This document shows, piece by piece, positions 46,883 through 58,300 of a stretch of 64,000 bases of DNA. A program made the translations under genes and the position numbers. Origin of the DNA: Selaginella moellendorffii (taxonomy: Eukaryota; Streptophyta; Lycopodiopsida; Selaginellales; Selaginellaceae); contig NW_003314297.1 of assembly GCF_000143415.4 (NCBI RefSeq), positions 515,840 through 579,839 on the forward strand. Direction: 5' to 3'. The notes below the pieces were generated by a model. That model was not told the DNA's origin, made no database searches, and saw only the letters and a list, made by a program, of their open reading frames with translations. Numbering within the stretch: position 1 is the first letter of the stretch; every line of letters begins with the position of its first letter.

Positions 46883-49800
46883 TCAGACTGTTATTTTTTG
46901 CCTCCAACGCCTATACAATAATCTTGGAATTTCATCACTCTCCACACTATCAGGATTTAAACCCAATAGTAATGCCATCTCTTCTCTAATACGTCCACGC
47001 TCATGTTCAGTGGTCGAAGAACCCATCCGGTTGAGCAGATTATGGAGATGCGGATAGTGCTTGGCTAGACAATATACATGCCATAAATGATGACTGGTGT
47101 CTGTCCGATCAAATGGCTTCTGATATACCGTTCCATCTGCCATTTGGTTGATTTCTGCAGCCACCTCCTGGACTGGCCGGTTCTCTATCACCATCGCTTC
47201 AAGCCGTTTTGCAAGGTCCCCCAGAACATACGATTTCTTCTCCCTAGTTTCCATACTGCAAGAGATGGGGTGCACTGCATATGTGTGCGTGTTCGCTGCA
47301 GTTTTAATCGGCGAGTCATCGATGATGAGGATTTCACTTGACCTAGCAGTCCGGTTCATCACTACAGCCTCTGCCTTGACGAAGATGGGCTTGCTACCCC
47401 TCACATGGACCATAGTCAAGCAATCCTCCTGCGTTAGGAGAAAGTCAAATGGTAATATTACTCGCGTCTGATCGTGCATCATCTGTAGCAACGTTAATGC
47501 ATTGTGGCGCATCATGGATGTCCAAACTCCCAATTGCAAATTGAACCCGACCCTCTGTTTTAAGTGTCGCATGGTCATTATTAGATCCTGCAGTTTCTCC
47601 CGTGTGATTAATGTGAATCTGTCTCTTTTGACCAACTTGCGACCGCAGGCTTTGGAGGGTGCAGTGACATTCGAGGACGAGCCACGCTCATGGGAGAAAA
47701 GGACACCGTTCAGATCAAAAACGATATAGTACTTTCGCCGTGACTCTGAAATGAAATGCGTCAGCATAAAAAATGGTACAAGTCAATTTTACCATCTACA
47801 ATATTAGCGAATGGTGCTCCCGATGGTCGTTCAGAGGGTTTTGGTCGAGGAAACGTGAAGGGCGGAAATACTCTCCTCTGCAATGTGGGGTCAATTGCAT
47901 CCGATGGCGTGTGGGCACATGCCATTTCAGCTGTAGACTCTGGTACAACTGGCTCAACAGTGGTATGGGGTGGTTCCGATGGCGTGTGATCACACGCCAT
48001 TTCAGCTGGTGCCTCCGTTGGCAAAGTGGACATGACCGAACAGGCAGCAGGGGCGGTGTAGGGAGGTTCCAACGGCGCGTAGTCAGACGATTGGGCACAA
48101 GTTGGAAATGAGGATACAACCGGCTCGGCGGCTGGGGCGGCCTCATGCGGGTCCAATGGCGCCTGGTCACCGTCAGTTGGATACGTGGACAAGATTGACT
48201 CAGTGGTATGGGCAGCATCAAGTGGAGCGTGGTTAGCTTGCTTGGCGTTGATATGGATAGTAGCCTCCACCAACTCTGATGACTCTTGCAGGCAAGTAGA
48301 GTCCACTGGCGGATCCATATGCATGTCCAAATATCTCCCTTCGATTGAGATGGTATCCTCCCGTGCTACTAAAAACAAACTCATTAGCACATTGAATCGA
48401 CTATACTATATTTACCATCAACTGCTATTGAGGAACTAGGACCGATATCACTTGGGCGCACTGCTGATTCTGAAGGATTGGACATACGTTTCGACCCTTG
48501 CTTGGCACTATCCTTCCTCGACACTAAAGGCTAGAGTTTGTATCTTAATTCAACTGAATAATCTCTACTTACCATTTCTTCTGCGACCTACATGGACAAT
48601 GTTAGAAATGGTAAAAGGTTAGGAATGGATGTACTATTATTTACCTGATGGTTTGTCTTGTATGACCTTCCTCCGCTGCTCTTTGGCCACCTCAGGCTGG
48701 CCATCGTCGTCATCATCGTCATCGTCGTTATTGTGATCGTCACCATTGTGAGGACCATCCAAGTCCTCTTCGTCCTCCTCTTCTTCATCCTCCTTTTCTT
48801 CGTCCTCCTCTTCTTTGTCCTCCTTTTCGTCCTTCTGCTCTTCCTGCTCATTATCTTTCTCTAGCTCCTCATCCCCCTCTTGCATTTCTTCCATAGGCTG
48901 CTCAGGCTGGATTGCTTGTTTTTCCAGGACCATCTTGGAAAAATCATCTGGCCGAGTCTCCATCTCAAAATACAAGACATCCATAGCCTGTTTTAGTGCG
49001 TGACCTAGGACCGTATCCTCACCCGACTGTCTTAACATGGTTTCTGCACGTTCTTGCATCCTTCGAAGACGACGAGATGAGAAAAACGTGGCCCTGACTT
49101 GAAAAGCATCCCTCATCCATTGTACCTCTCCATTGAGATTGGGGAAGGGGAGTCCGCCATAGGAATCTGAGTCAGAAGGTGGTGACTGGCTCCTTTCACT
49201 CAGCCCTTGATCTGCAATGAATGGCATGAGCACACACGCCATAACCGCGAGGCATTACCTATCATCTTTTCGTTGCCCTTCTTCCTTTTCGAATCAAACG
49301 CCTCTGATCCCGATGACTGTCCAACGTGCTTTCGCTTTTTATGACCACTGTCAGTTTGAGCTTGGCTGGTGCTTGCCTGTTTTGCCTTTGAAGAAGTGTC
49401 TCCTGCAAGGAATGGCATGAGACCACACGCCATTGCAAATATAATTTGTACCTCCTTTTTTCCTATTGCTTGTCTGTTTGTCCTTCTTCGACGCGCCACC
49501 AGTGCGCTTTTCAGTCCTCGTGTCTGAATATTCACAACGATCTATAATCAAAATGGCGTGAGGCCTCACGTGACCTTACCTTGTGCAGGTTGTGACCTCG
49601 GCCTAACATCAGTAGCTGTTAACGCCGTTTCAGCATCTGGGGGTGGCCACGCTCCTGCATACAGAGCTTGTGAGATAACATTTAAACTTAAAGTGCGTAC
49701 TCACCAGGTTCGTAGAGAAGATACTGTTTTTCTTTGGCAACTGTAATTATATGCTCCATTGAAGTCACCTCTTCAATGGAGTTTGTCACCGCAACACACG

Positions 49801-52165
49801 GGACACCCTTGAGTAGTGCGGCTCGAAAGAATAGTCCGCCGCAGTTGTACTCGACAACGCATTTGCCCTTGGAGTCACCCGCTATTGCGTTGAAGACCCA
49901 GCTGAGCATTTCCCATGCTGCACCTGGAGCTTTCTTTGGATTCGAAAGTTCCATAGCCGTCTTCAGTTCCTCAGGCACGGGTAAATTGACCTCCCTCAGA
50001 TCAATTCGATCGGCTTTGTTGAACGAAGCTGGGAAGTCACTCCAGTCCCACTCTGCTGCAGGACCAATAACAAGGGCGACTGTGAAGATGCGGACATTCG
50101 TCGGTATTTTCTTCTTAGCCATTATCCCATGGATCTCCCGCATCTCCTTGCCTTTCAACCGAGCCTTCACCTCGTTCAAGGCCTTCCAGAACTTGTGATA
50201 GGATTCGGAGTCGTAGATCATATAGTGGACTGAAGATTCCACCTCCGCAAGTCCCACCATTAAGTCAATGATGGAGCTGACTTCGTCTGCATGAGTGATC
50301 TCCTCGTTTGTGAAGTCCATCATACAAAAGATGTTCTTGACCTGCTCATCTCCGCGGGAAACGATGCTCCTCCACCTTTGATCCTCATCCGAATTCACGT
50401 ATACCCGGTAAGGTTCTCGATAGGCCTCTACTGCGGGGTCGAGCTGTTTCTAAAGCCGGCGGTTGACATCCCTCTTAATGAAATTTGGATACTGATCTAA
50501 CTTCTCAGCTTTACTTTTCGTGGCATCCCGCAGCAGATCGATGAACTTGGGGGCCCCCTTCACGTACTCGTCGATGTCTTCATTTGACAAGTCCAGCTCT
50601 TCCATCATCTCTTGCGTGGTGTCGATGCTCACCCTCGCCACGGCCACTTGCTCAAAGATCCAATCCTTCAATAGCGCACGAGCTCTCAGAGTCGTGCACA
50701 AGTCCTCGTATGTCACAATATGGCCGGGAGTCATTTTGGTCTTGTTGAAGACTACCTCACCACGTAGAAGAGCATTAGCCACTGTCAGAAGGTCGTCGTC
50801 GTCTAGAGACCGCAAGAAACGCAAGGCGTTGAGCTTCAAATCATTGGGCTTCCGGCCGTCCTCCACACCCATTGAGTTTAGCAACTCCCCGTCATGGTAC
50901 CTCCTTAGCACATCTACCCATTTGTCAAAAACAACTTTTGTCGCGAGTAGAATGTTATGGATGCTGAGTGTATCATTGACCCCCAGTGTTTTCGAGAGAA
51001 GACTCGAGAATTCCTGCAATGGAAATGGCGTGAGGCCACATGCTATGCCACATGCAACGAGGCTTACCTGCCAGGCGCTAGTTGCTAGTGCACGTCCTTG
51101 TCCTGGTTTTTGTGGCTTCTTCAGTTGAACCCAGAGCTTCCGTGTTCGTGCCAATGTCTCGTGCAGACCCGATTTGTAGCACGTTTCTTGCTTGACATTC
51201 TGCGCGTGGGAGATGTATATGATAGATCGGAGGGGCGAGTTGCCTTTTATCAGGCGGACAACTCTTGTCTTGAAGACTTTCTTCACCTCCTCGCCCACCA
51301 TAATATCCACAACTATCTGTTGCATCGCCAAGCTAGAATGCTGCCCGGAGACGGCATAGAACCGGATGTTCTGATCGTCCAACACCTTCCTATTGATCAA
51401 GTCTGGAAACCTCGTCTCGCCCTTCATTGTTCGGTAGTAGGGGATCACGTCTGCGATGTCGGGTGTTACTGGACTTGCCAGCATCTTCTGCTTCAGTTTC
51501 TCCACCCACTCATCAGATACTAGCCTGTGGTTGTATTTGCTTTGGATCTCGATACGGCTCACGTCGATTGTATATACTTTGTTGGAATAGTAACAAGTAC
51601 TATTATCTGCGACGATTTTTGCTGCCTCTTCTTGCTCTTTCTGCTCTTTGCGGCTCTTCTTTTTGGTGGGTGTAGTGTTCGAACCCGAGGCAATGGCATC
51701 ACCGAGTAGCTTCTTTTTTGGAGCAGCAGAGTCGGACGTCGGCTTGAGCTTGACCACCCTTTTCTGCTTCGGGGTAGTTTCCAGATCAACCCCCTTCCCC
51801 TTCGCTTCGCAAACTGGAGGCACTCTCAACGGCTCAATGTTGGAATATAGTTTTTGAACATCGCCGTAGGTGAGGTCCGTGGATTCCATGTGATCTTCAT
51901 AGACCCGCAGCGTCTTTGAAATTGTGGGCCTCCTGGACAACCTCTCCCTAGCTCCCTCTAGGAATTCCTCATAGCCGCTGCCCCCCTCCGGGAAGCCGCT
52001 AGGATGTGCAAGGTGGATCTTGAAGGCGGACGTTGTCTCTACCACAAGTGCCAGTCCATATTCTTGCATGGAACTGCATGGAGTGTCTGTCACTTGGATG
52101 AGGATCCCCATGCATTCTTTTCTCCCACCATCTGTGTTGTACAGCATCAGATCCTCACCTTCCAT
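46883..52165 (-). CDS. ParB-like / methyltransferase-like / FCP1-phosphatase fusion protein, 10 exons, one internal stop
   Basis: Exons, minus strand: 52165-51068, 51013-49705, 49654-49580, 49541-49452, 49402-49259, 49211-48645, 48587-48573, 48523-48416, 48368-47793, 47745-46883. All nine introns are GT-AG, 38-57 nt, and exon lengths total 4,845 nt = 1,615 codons. Residues 130-180 are basic (KKK clusters). Residues 198-310 resemble ParB/sulfiredoxin folds (VYTIDVSRI, then FYAVSGQHSSLAM, where ParB has G.RR or GQHR). Residues 680-770 resemble N4/N6 DNA methyltransferases: VVEYNCGGLFFRAALLKG like the SAM-binding D.F.GSGT..RAAL..G; but the DPPY catalytic box appears as GPAAEWDW, so activity is doubtful. 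A D/E-rich stretch and HTPSEPP-type peptide repeats follow. The end is an FCP1/HAD domain: FDLNGVL (D1338), GVWTSM, SKPIFVK, IIDDSP (D1470-1471); the second Asp of DxDx is Asn1340. Codon 554 (50452-50450) is TAG. Confidence 0.72.
49212..49258 (-). other. 47-nt intron with palindrome
   Basis: Donor ATAG/GTAATG, acceptor CATTGCAG/ATCAAG. The palindrome is at 49221-49242, nine bases before the acceptor. Splicing joins GNEKMI to DQGLSERS. Confidence 0.75.
49403..49451 (-). other. 49-nt intron made largely of the palindrome
   Basis: Donor GGAG/GTACAA, acceptor CCTTGCAG/GAGAC. The 22-bp palindrome (49412-49433) fills almost half of the intron and ends nine bases before the splice acceptor. Splicing joins RKKG to GDTSSKAK in frame. 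Confidence 0.75.
49542..49579 (-). other. 38-nt intron with palindrome
   Basis: Donor CACAAG/GTAAGG, acceptor GATTATAG/ATCG. The palindrome (49553-49574, one arm decayed) makes up more than half of it. Without splicing the frame hits TGA at once; with splicing PAQ joins DRCEYSD. This is extremely short for a plant intron. Confidence 0.65.
50450..50452 (-). other. In-frame TAG in the fusion gene
   Basis: The codon after VNRRL is TAG. The frame then stays open for hundreds of codons (KQLDPAVEAYREPYRVY onward). No GT-AG pair of normal size removes it in frame. It could be a nonsense mutation (C-to-T from CAG in a CHG context), or the two halves could be separate proteins. Confidence 0.6.
51014..51067 (-). 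other. 54-nt intron with palindrome, also readable without splicing
   Basis: Donor GGCAG/GTAAGCC, acceptor CCATTGCAG/GAATTC. The palindrome is at 51025-51046. The intron is 3n long with no stop, so retention would add 18 residues (VSLVACGIACGLTPFPLQ). Confidence 0.75.
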
Positions 52166-52500
52166 CCCGAAAGTCTAACTGGTGAGCTCCTCCCCCTTCT
52201 CTGCATCCACATTGACAGTGGCTGGAAGAAGAACGCAATTCCTCGCCTGTTCAGAAATGCACAACAATTAGAGCTGACAGATGAAAAGCTAGCAACTAGA
52301 AATAACGTGAGGCCACACGCCATTCACCACTGCATCAGATGTCTTGAGGCTGCATCCTAAGATGGCGTGAGGCTACACGCCATCTGTAACCGGATTGCAC
52401 TCGAGAGCCCAATCGGTGCATGCCAATGTTGCTACTGAATGGCATGTGGCCTCATGCCATTTTCTACTTCGTCTAAAAGACTTACCATTTGAAGCCGAAT
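52166..52500 (-). promoter_or_regulatory. 5' leader of the fusion gene with palindrome-bearing putative introns
   Basis: A GTAAGT donor (52483 region), and AG acceptors GATGCAG (about 52351) and GAACAG (about 52249), suggest one or two leader introns. Palindromes at 52302, 52362 and 52439 fall within them. An in-frame TAG four codons before the ATG at 52165 supports that start. Confidence 0.5.
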
Positions 52501-53173
52501 GGAGGCCGTGACAATCGAGGCCGGACTCGCTGGCGAATGTGCACTGTGTGTGCAGCGGATCGTAGCAGCAAGGCTACTCTGCCACTTACAGTTGGAGAGT
52601 GGCGCTGAAATCTCCCGGGACGCCAAGTGGGCTGCGTGTGGGTGGCGGAGTGGGCGGCGGAGTTGTCGGCGAAGTTACAAACTGGGTGTGTCTTGAAGTG
52701 GACACCGATGCACACGAGCGCGATGCGAGCGCGAGTGTGATGCAAGCGCGAGTGGACGCCGATGCACACGAGAAACCTGTAGAGAAGTGAGCGTGATCGC
52801 GAGTGGGAGAGCGAGTGTGATGCGAGCGCGAGCGCGAGTACAAAGCAAAATGCAAAACCTAACCTCACACGCGCGAAATGTCACAACGGTTGGTAATCCC
52901 GCCACGTCATCATTCCTCGGACTTGGGCGCCACCATTAATTTCTGGATTGCCGCGCGCATGCAAGCACGCAAAATCCAAAAGAAATCCGCAACGTCATCA
53001 TTTCTCGGACTGCATGCACGCGAAATCCAAAAGAAAGATCATGATTAGGATATCATTTAATTTATACCATGCATGATTGGATATTCCAAAGCATCTTGTA
53101 TTTCCAAAAATGGCAGATGTTCAGCTAAATAAAGAAATTCTATCTGTTTCTATTTTTCTCTCAAATCAATATT

Positions 53174-54507
53174 ATAGCGTGTGGGCTCATGCAATTTTGA
53201 ACCAAAGAAACCCAAAAAACGTTGGACCCAAAATATTTTGAAAAAACCCAAAAAACCCTAAACATTTTAAACCCAAAAATCCAGGCGTCCTGTGGCGTTA
53301 ATCCTTCAATGGCATGTGGGCGCATGCCATTTTCAGGGCCAAATGCTGAATGGAGAAAAATTCCCTTTCAGTGCAAATGCTGCAAGAGGCAGATGCCGAG
53401 CACAAAGGACTGTAACTACCTCACATGACACAGATAAACTTTTCTCTATTTGGCAAAGATAAACTTTATAGCGTGTGGGCTCATGCAATTTTGAACCCAA
53501 AAAATGCACCAAAAAATTCTCGGCGTCATCTGGCATTATCTCTTGAATGGCGTGGGGCCGCATGCCATTTTCAGGGGCACATAGGAGTATATTCCTAGGA
53601 TATTCTGACACACGCGAGACTTTTTTGAGTTTTCTGAAGATCCAACCGTTAGATCGCAACTAGATTTTACAGAATGGTATACAATGTCTTTCTTGATGAC
53701 CCTGCAAAGAAGCATCTCGATCGGACACCACATGAGACCACACGAGCCTTACAATGTTTCAGGGGCATTTGCCATAGATCCAACCGTTATTTTGCTCCAA
53801 GATTTTACAGTTTGGTGTGCATTGACCTTTCCATCGAAACTGCAAAGGGACATCACAATCAGATGCGGGATCACAAGAAACTAACTTCACTAACTCTGGT
53901 TTCACCAAGATGTACGTAAGGAGTTATAAAATGAAAGGACCCTCTCTATTGAAATGTGTTTATGGTCCTAGGGGCATTGTGATATATCAAAGGATTTTGC
54001 ATCAAGTTCTGTATTTGCATGTTTATCAAGCTACTGAATTGCTAAACCCTAAACCCTAAACCCTAAACCCTAAACATGTGGCAAATGCTGCGTGAAGAAA
54101 GATGCCCTTTCTGGGCAAATGCTGTAAGAGGCAGATGCCGAGCAGATGTATCTCAAGCTAGCGAAGGGGACAAACGAAAGCTAGCTATAAACATGACGGG
54201 ATGCAAATAGATTACTAGGCTGGTCCTACGAAAATCAAAAACCATAATTGAAAACATTGAAAATGCAAAAAGAAAGGTTTATAATATTTTTGAATTTTAG
54301 GCAACCAAAGGAATGTAAGTAGGGCATGTGTTTGTAAGTTTAAAAATGCCTCAACCACTTAAATTCCCAAGTAAATAAAGCTGTTTCTATTTTTGGTACA
54401 GGTAAACTTTATAGCGTGTGGGCTCATGCAATTTTGAACCCAAAAATGCACCAAAAAATGCTCGACTAGCATTATTCTTTGAATGGCGTGTGGCCTTATA
54501 TTGCCAT
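53174..54507. repeat. Three copies of a paired-palindrome module
   Basis: Each copy starts with a variant palindrome (ATAGCGTGTGG...TCATGCAAT at 53174, 53468 and 54411) and TTTTGAACC. It continues with A-rich sequence and CTCG/GGCGT-like words, and has a second, better palindrome 70-135 bp on (53309, 53547, 54483). The words GAGGCAGATGCCGAGCA at 53390 and 54127 show a further shared segment. Confidence 0.8.
54043..54076. repeat. Interstitial telomere-type array
   Basis: About five units of CCCTAAA (plant telomere repeat) in the centre of the transposon, upstream of the transposase gene. Short CCCTAAA runs are also known as telo-box promoter elements in plants (established knowledge). Confidence 0.9.
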
Positions 54508-54879
54508 AAATGGACGTACACACACAGCATAATTATTCCTTTACACGGCGAATAATCTTGGCGCGGATCGCTGACATGGCATGGCAAAGTTCGAATCACT
54601 GACATGGCACAGCTGGATCGAGGCAAGGACATGATGTGACAAAGTTCAACCTCCGACAGCAAAGTCTAGAAGCTACTCAGTTTGAAATTTGTCAGAGGAA
54701 TCATAAGATCTGGTTTGTCAGAGGATTTGATGTGACGTTCAAGCGTGTGTTATTTTTGAATTCTCGAACTCATTCCTAGGTCTATCATTTTTGTGCGCCG
54801 TGTTCTTGGTTCCGCTGAGCGCAGTGAGCGCTGCTTGTGTAAGCGGCGTTGTGGGCTGTGGTTTATGCGTCTACGAGCG

Positions 54880-55012
54880 GTTGCGGCATTGCGAGCGCCA
54901 TTGCGAGCGGCAGTTTATGCGAGTGGCAGTTTGTGCGAGCGGCGCTACGAGCAGTTGCGGTGTTGCGAGCGGCGCTACGAGTAGTTGCGGTGTTGCGAGC
55001 GGCACTGTCTTT
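54880..55012. repeat. GC-rich tandem repeat
   Basis: Units close to GAGCGGCGCTACGAGCAGTT-GCGGTGTTGC recur, together with shorter GCGAGCGGCA words. It generates low-complexity frames only. Confidence 0.7.
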
Positions 55013-55369
55013 GGTGTGGCTACCGCTTCCTCTTGATATTCGGCACTTGTGCTTCCTGGTATATTCACCATGGAATGGCTTAGGACCACATTTAGAAATG
55101 GCATGAGGCCACATGCCATCTTGGGCCCTTGCAATTTCATGGCTAGCGTATTATCATGTATGTTTTTACTTGCCTGCAGCTGTGTGTATATCAAGATGGC
55201 ATGAGGCCTCATGCCAATTTTGTGAATGCGAAATTTCACATGGGTGTCAATAGCATGTTTGAATAATGGCATGTGGCCTCATGCTATTGAGGTTGTTTGG
55301 TATGTTATGATTTAGGCCATTCTCCAATCATTTTTTGTATGGTCTTAACTTCTTTTCTGCACTTTCAGA

Positions 55370-58300
55370 ATGGCCTTCAGGGTTGGGGAAAAGGTTTACA
55401 TTTTGAATGGTGGGAAGAGAGTTGCAAAAGGGACCCTTGTGTCTATGGATCGGAACTTTGTTATACACTGTCAAAGGCTTGGGGAAGGCAATGCTGCTGT
55501 ATCAGTAGAGACTGTCTTCGATGGGAATGTGGTCACTATTGAACGAGGAGAGATGGTCGTCGGGGTAAATGTTGTTGTTGCCTTGAAAAATCTTCAGAAG
55601 AAAGCAGATGTTGGGGACAGCGCAAGTGCGACGCATGTTCCCTCTGTGGATCTTAAGAACCGTGCTACATTGATTCAGGCGAAGGTGTTTCTAAACAACC
55701 CCGAGGGGGAGGTGGTAGCTGAGGGCTTAGCCACAGTTGTCGATCCAAGAGATGCGGTTGCTAATCAAGAATTGGGCTGGGATGATATTGGAGTTGCGAT
55801 TTTAGAGGTTGTTGACACAGAAGAAAACAGTCTGACTATTGGAAGCATTGTGCGGTGGAAATTGAGGCACTTAGTGTTTGAGAATGTGAAGGATTCACAA
55901 TCAAACACCACTACAACTGATGACAGAACATCTCTTCATGGGAAAAGAAAGTACACCTTCCTAAAGCGCAGCCAAAGGGATCTGAGCAACGAACCGAAAA
56001 GGCAGAAAATGGCGATGGAGGTTCGAATGGTCTCGACAGTTGCTTGTTGCAAGAGGAGGTGCTGTCAACATGCTGATTGGGATGCTATTGAAGAGGAGAG
56101 AGCAAGATACAAGACATTGTCCTGGAAGGCAGCTCGCAATTTTGTGTATGAGGCATTACGGTCATCTGTTGATGCTTCAGAACATCAGGTGGGGGGCATG
56201 GTCTTCCAGAGGGGTTTGGTCTGCATGAAGGCATGGAGAATCATTTATGGAGTCCCTCGAACCACATTCTACAGAATCAAAACTGAGTTCGAGGAACAAA
56301 GGGTTCAACAGGCAGTCCATGGGAACGACGGTACGCACAAAACCAGGGGTCATGTTGTATATGGAGAGGCAATCTTCAAGAGGTTTGTCGAGACATGTAG
56401 CGAGCAGCAACCACATAAAACCCGCCTCTTGGAAGATGGAACATGAGACACCCAACGAGTTCTCCCTTCCATGTATACCAAGGGGGCCATATTGGAAGAT
56501 GTGAATCGGGAACTCCAGAGTAATGGCTACAGGAAGCTGAGCCAATCTAGATTTAGTAGATTGTGGAGCAACAGGTTCAGGGATGTGAGTATAGGAAAGT
56601 ACTCCAGCTTTTCAAAGTGTCACGAGTGCACTGCTATCAAAATGGCATTGTCGAAGAATTCTTGCAGCGCTCAAGAGCGAGAGACGTTGGTTAGAAGGCG
56701 GCTCGACCACAACATCGAGCAGAGAAGCTGCAGGACTGCATATTATCATAACAGGATTCTCTCCATGGAGAGACCTGACTCTTACCTCTGCATCATCCAC
56801 GACAAAATGGACCAGAAAAAGACGTGCTTACCTCGACTCAATCCTGCCCCCAAGGCAATCTCTTCATCCATGCAGCTGCCTGTGTCTCTGTTTGGCATAA
56901 TCGCTCATGGGCATGGTGCCCAGAACTATGGGAACTTCTTTGTACCTCTATGGGGTGGCGGGGGTGCAAACATGATGATTGCGTCCCTAGCAAAACACTT
57001 AAGGTCTCTGCAAAGTGCGCAGACTGAGCTGAACGGCCAACCCTTGCATAAGGCCCTTGTCGATCGAACCCCATACAGGGTTCAGCTGGAGGAGGAGCAA
57101 AGGCTTGCAGTATCGCGTGGGGCCCCATGCCATCCCAGTGAATATGTTGGCCGTCAAATTGTAGGGTTATCACGTGAGGCCTCATGCCATTCCGACGAGG
57201 CTGGTCGCCCGGTGAATGCACAGCCTCATCCAAACGAAGCAGAATCTCAAGGAAGTTCTTGCGGCCGATGTGGCCTTCCACCCCATCTTCTGCTCCAAAC
57301 AGACAATGCTGGCAGTGAGAACAAAAACATGTACGTCTTCGCGTACTTGGCGATGCTTGTTGCCAAAGGCATATTTGAAACGGTTACACTTGGCTTTCTC
57401 ATGGTTGGGCACACTCATGAAGACGTCGATGCCATGTTCAGTCACCTGGCAAAGTCCCTCCGGCGATCCAATATCCTCACCCTCCCACAACTCTACGATG
57501 AATTCCAAAATTGCATCAAAGGCACTGTTGAAGCTGCACTTCTGACAGAGGTTCCAGACTTTAAGGGGTTTGTAAGAGGCTACATCAGGGACGGATCCGA
57601 AATGCTAATTGGCCACTCCAAGCCTCTTCAGTTTCATTTCAGCATGCGTGACGGTGCTCCAGTGATGAGGTACAAGATGAGAGAATGGGACACAGTGTGG
57701 CTGCCAGTGGACGGCATTGAACTCTTCAAGAGAGATCCCATAACTGGGGAACCTATGATTCCTCAGGGTTCCCCACGGCCGATGCACCCGGATGGACTCA
57801 AAGACCAGGAAAGTATAGTGGCCGGGATTAGACAGCATATTGCCTTCTGGAAGAGGGGGTTGGTGTTTGGTGGAGAATCCTATTTTTAGAGGTGCAAGCC
57901 TTTGCTCGAATACTGGGAGAAGATTATATTTGCTATCCAAAATGGGCCGGTTGTATATGAAGAATTGGAAGAGTCCTTTTGGCCAGAACCCAGAGCACCA
58001 GATAGTAGCGGAACAATGTCCTTTGGAAATGCAGTGACAGATAACGATGTTGAGGATCATTATTGTGGGCCGAGGAACAAGAAGCCGGATTCAGCATTCA
58101 ATCCAGTACAGGTCTGCAAAGGAATGGTCGTGCTTGTCAGACCCAGTAATAAAAAACAAATGATATGGGTGGGGCGCTGCATCACTGATGCAGAGGAGGA
58201 CGCGGAAACTAACTCCTTCAATGTAACTGTGGAGTGGTTCAAGCCAAGTTCCGGATATATGAACGATTGCCTAGAAAAGAGATGGGTGCTGAATCCAAGG

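Larger units (their letters stand above)
52501..55369. promoter_or_regulatory. Divergent intergenic centre of the transposon
   Basis: About 2.9 kb between the two divergent genes. It contains GCGAGCGCGAGTG-type repeats (52700-52850), a repeated module of paired palindromes (53174-53330, 53468-53568, 54411-54507), a telomere-type array (54043-54076), a GC-rich tandem repeat (54880-55012), and palindromes at 55098, 55196 and 55266 leading up to the transposase start. Long frames over the GC-rich repeats are low complexity and were not accepted. A bidirectional promoter role is inferred from position. Confidence 0.55.

Noticed and set aside
48658-48864. Hydrophobic plus-strand frame (VIVIVVIVIVTIV)
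   Set aside because: Antisense of the D/E-rich stretch of the fusion gene.
50450-50500. A 49-nt intron hiding the TAG in the fusion gene (GTATCC to AAACAG)
   Set aside because: Each tested acceptor moves the frame to another stop within a few codons; no in-frame GT-AG solution was found.
52482-52905. Minus-strand frame of 128 codons rich in His/Ser/Arg
   Set aside because: It comes from GCGAGTG-type simple repeats in the intergenic centre, with no domain and no link to the fusion gene start.
54791-55106. Ala/Ser/Cys-rich frames
   Set aside because: Products of the GC-rich tandem repeat at 54880-55012 in several frames.
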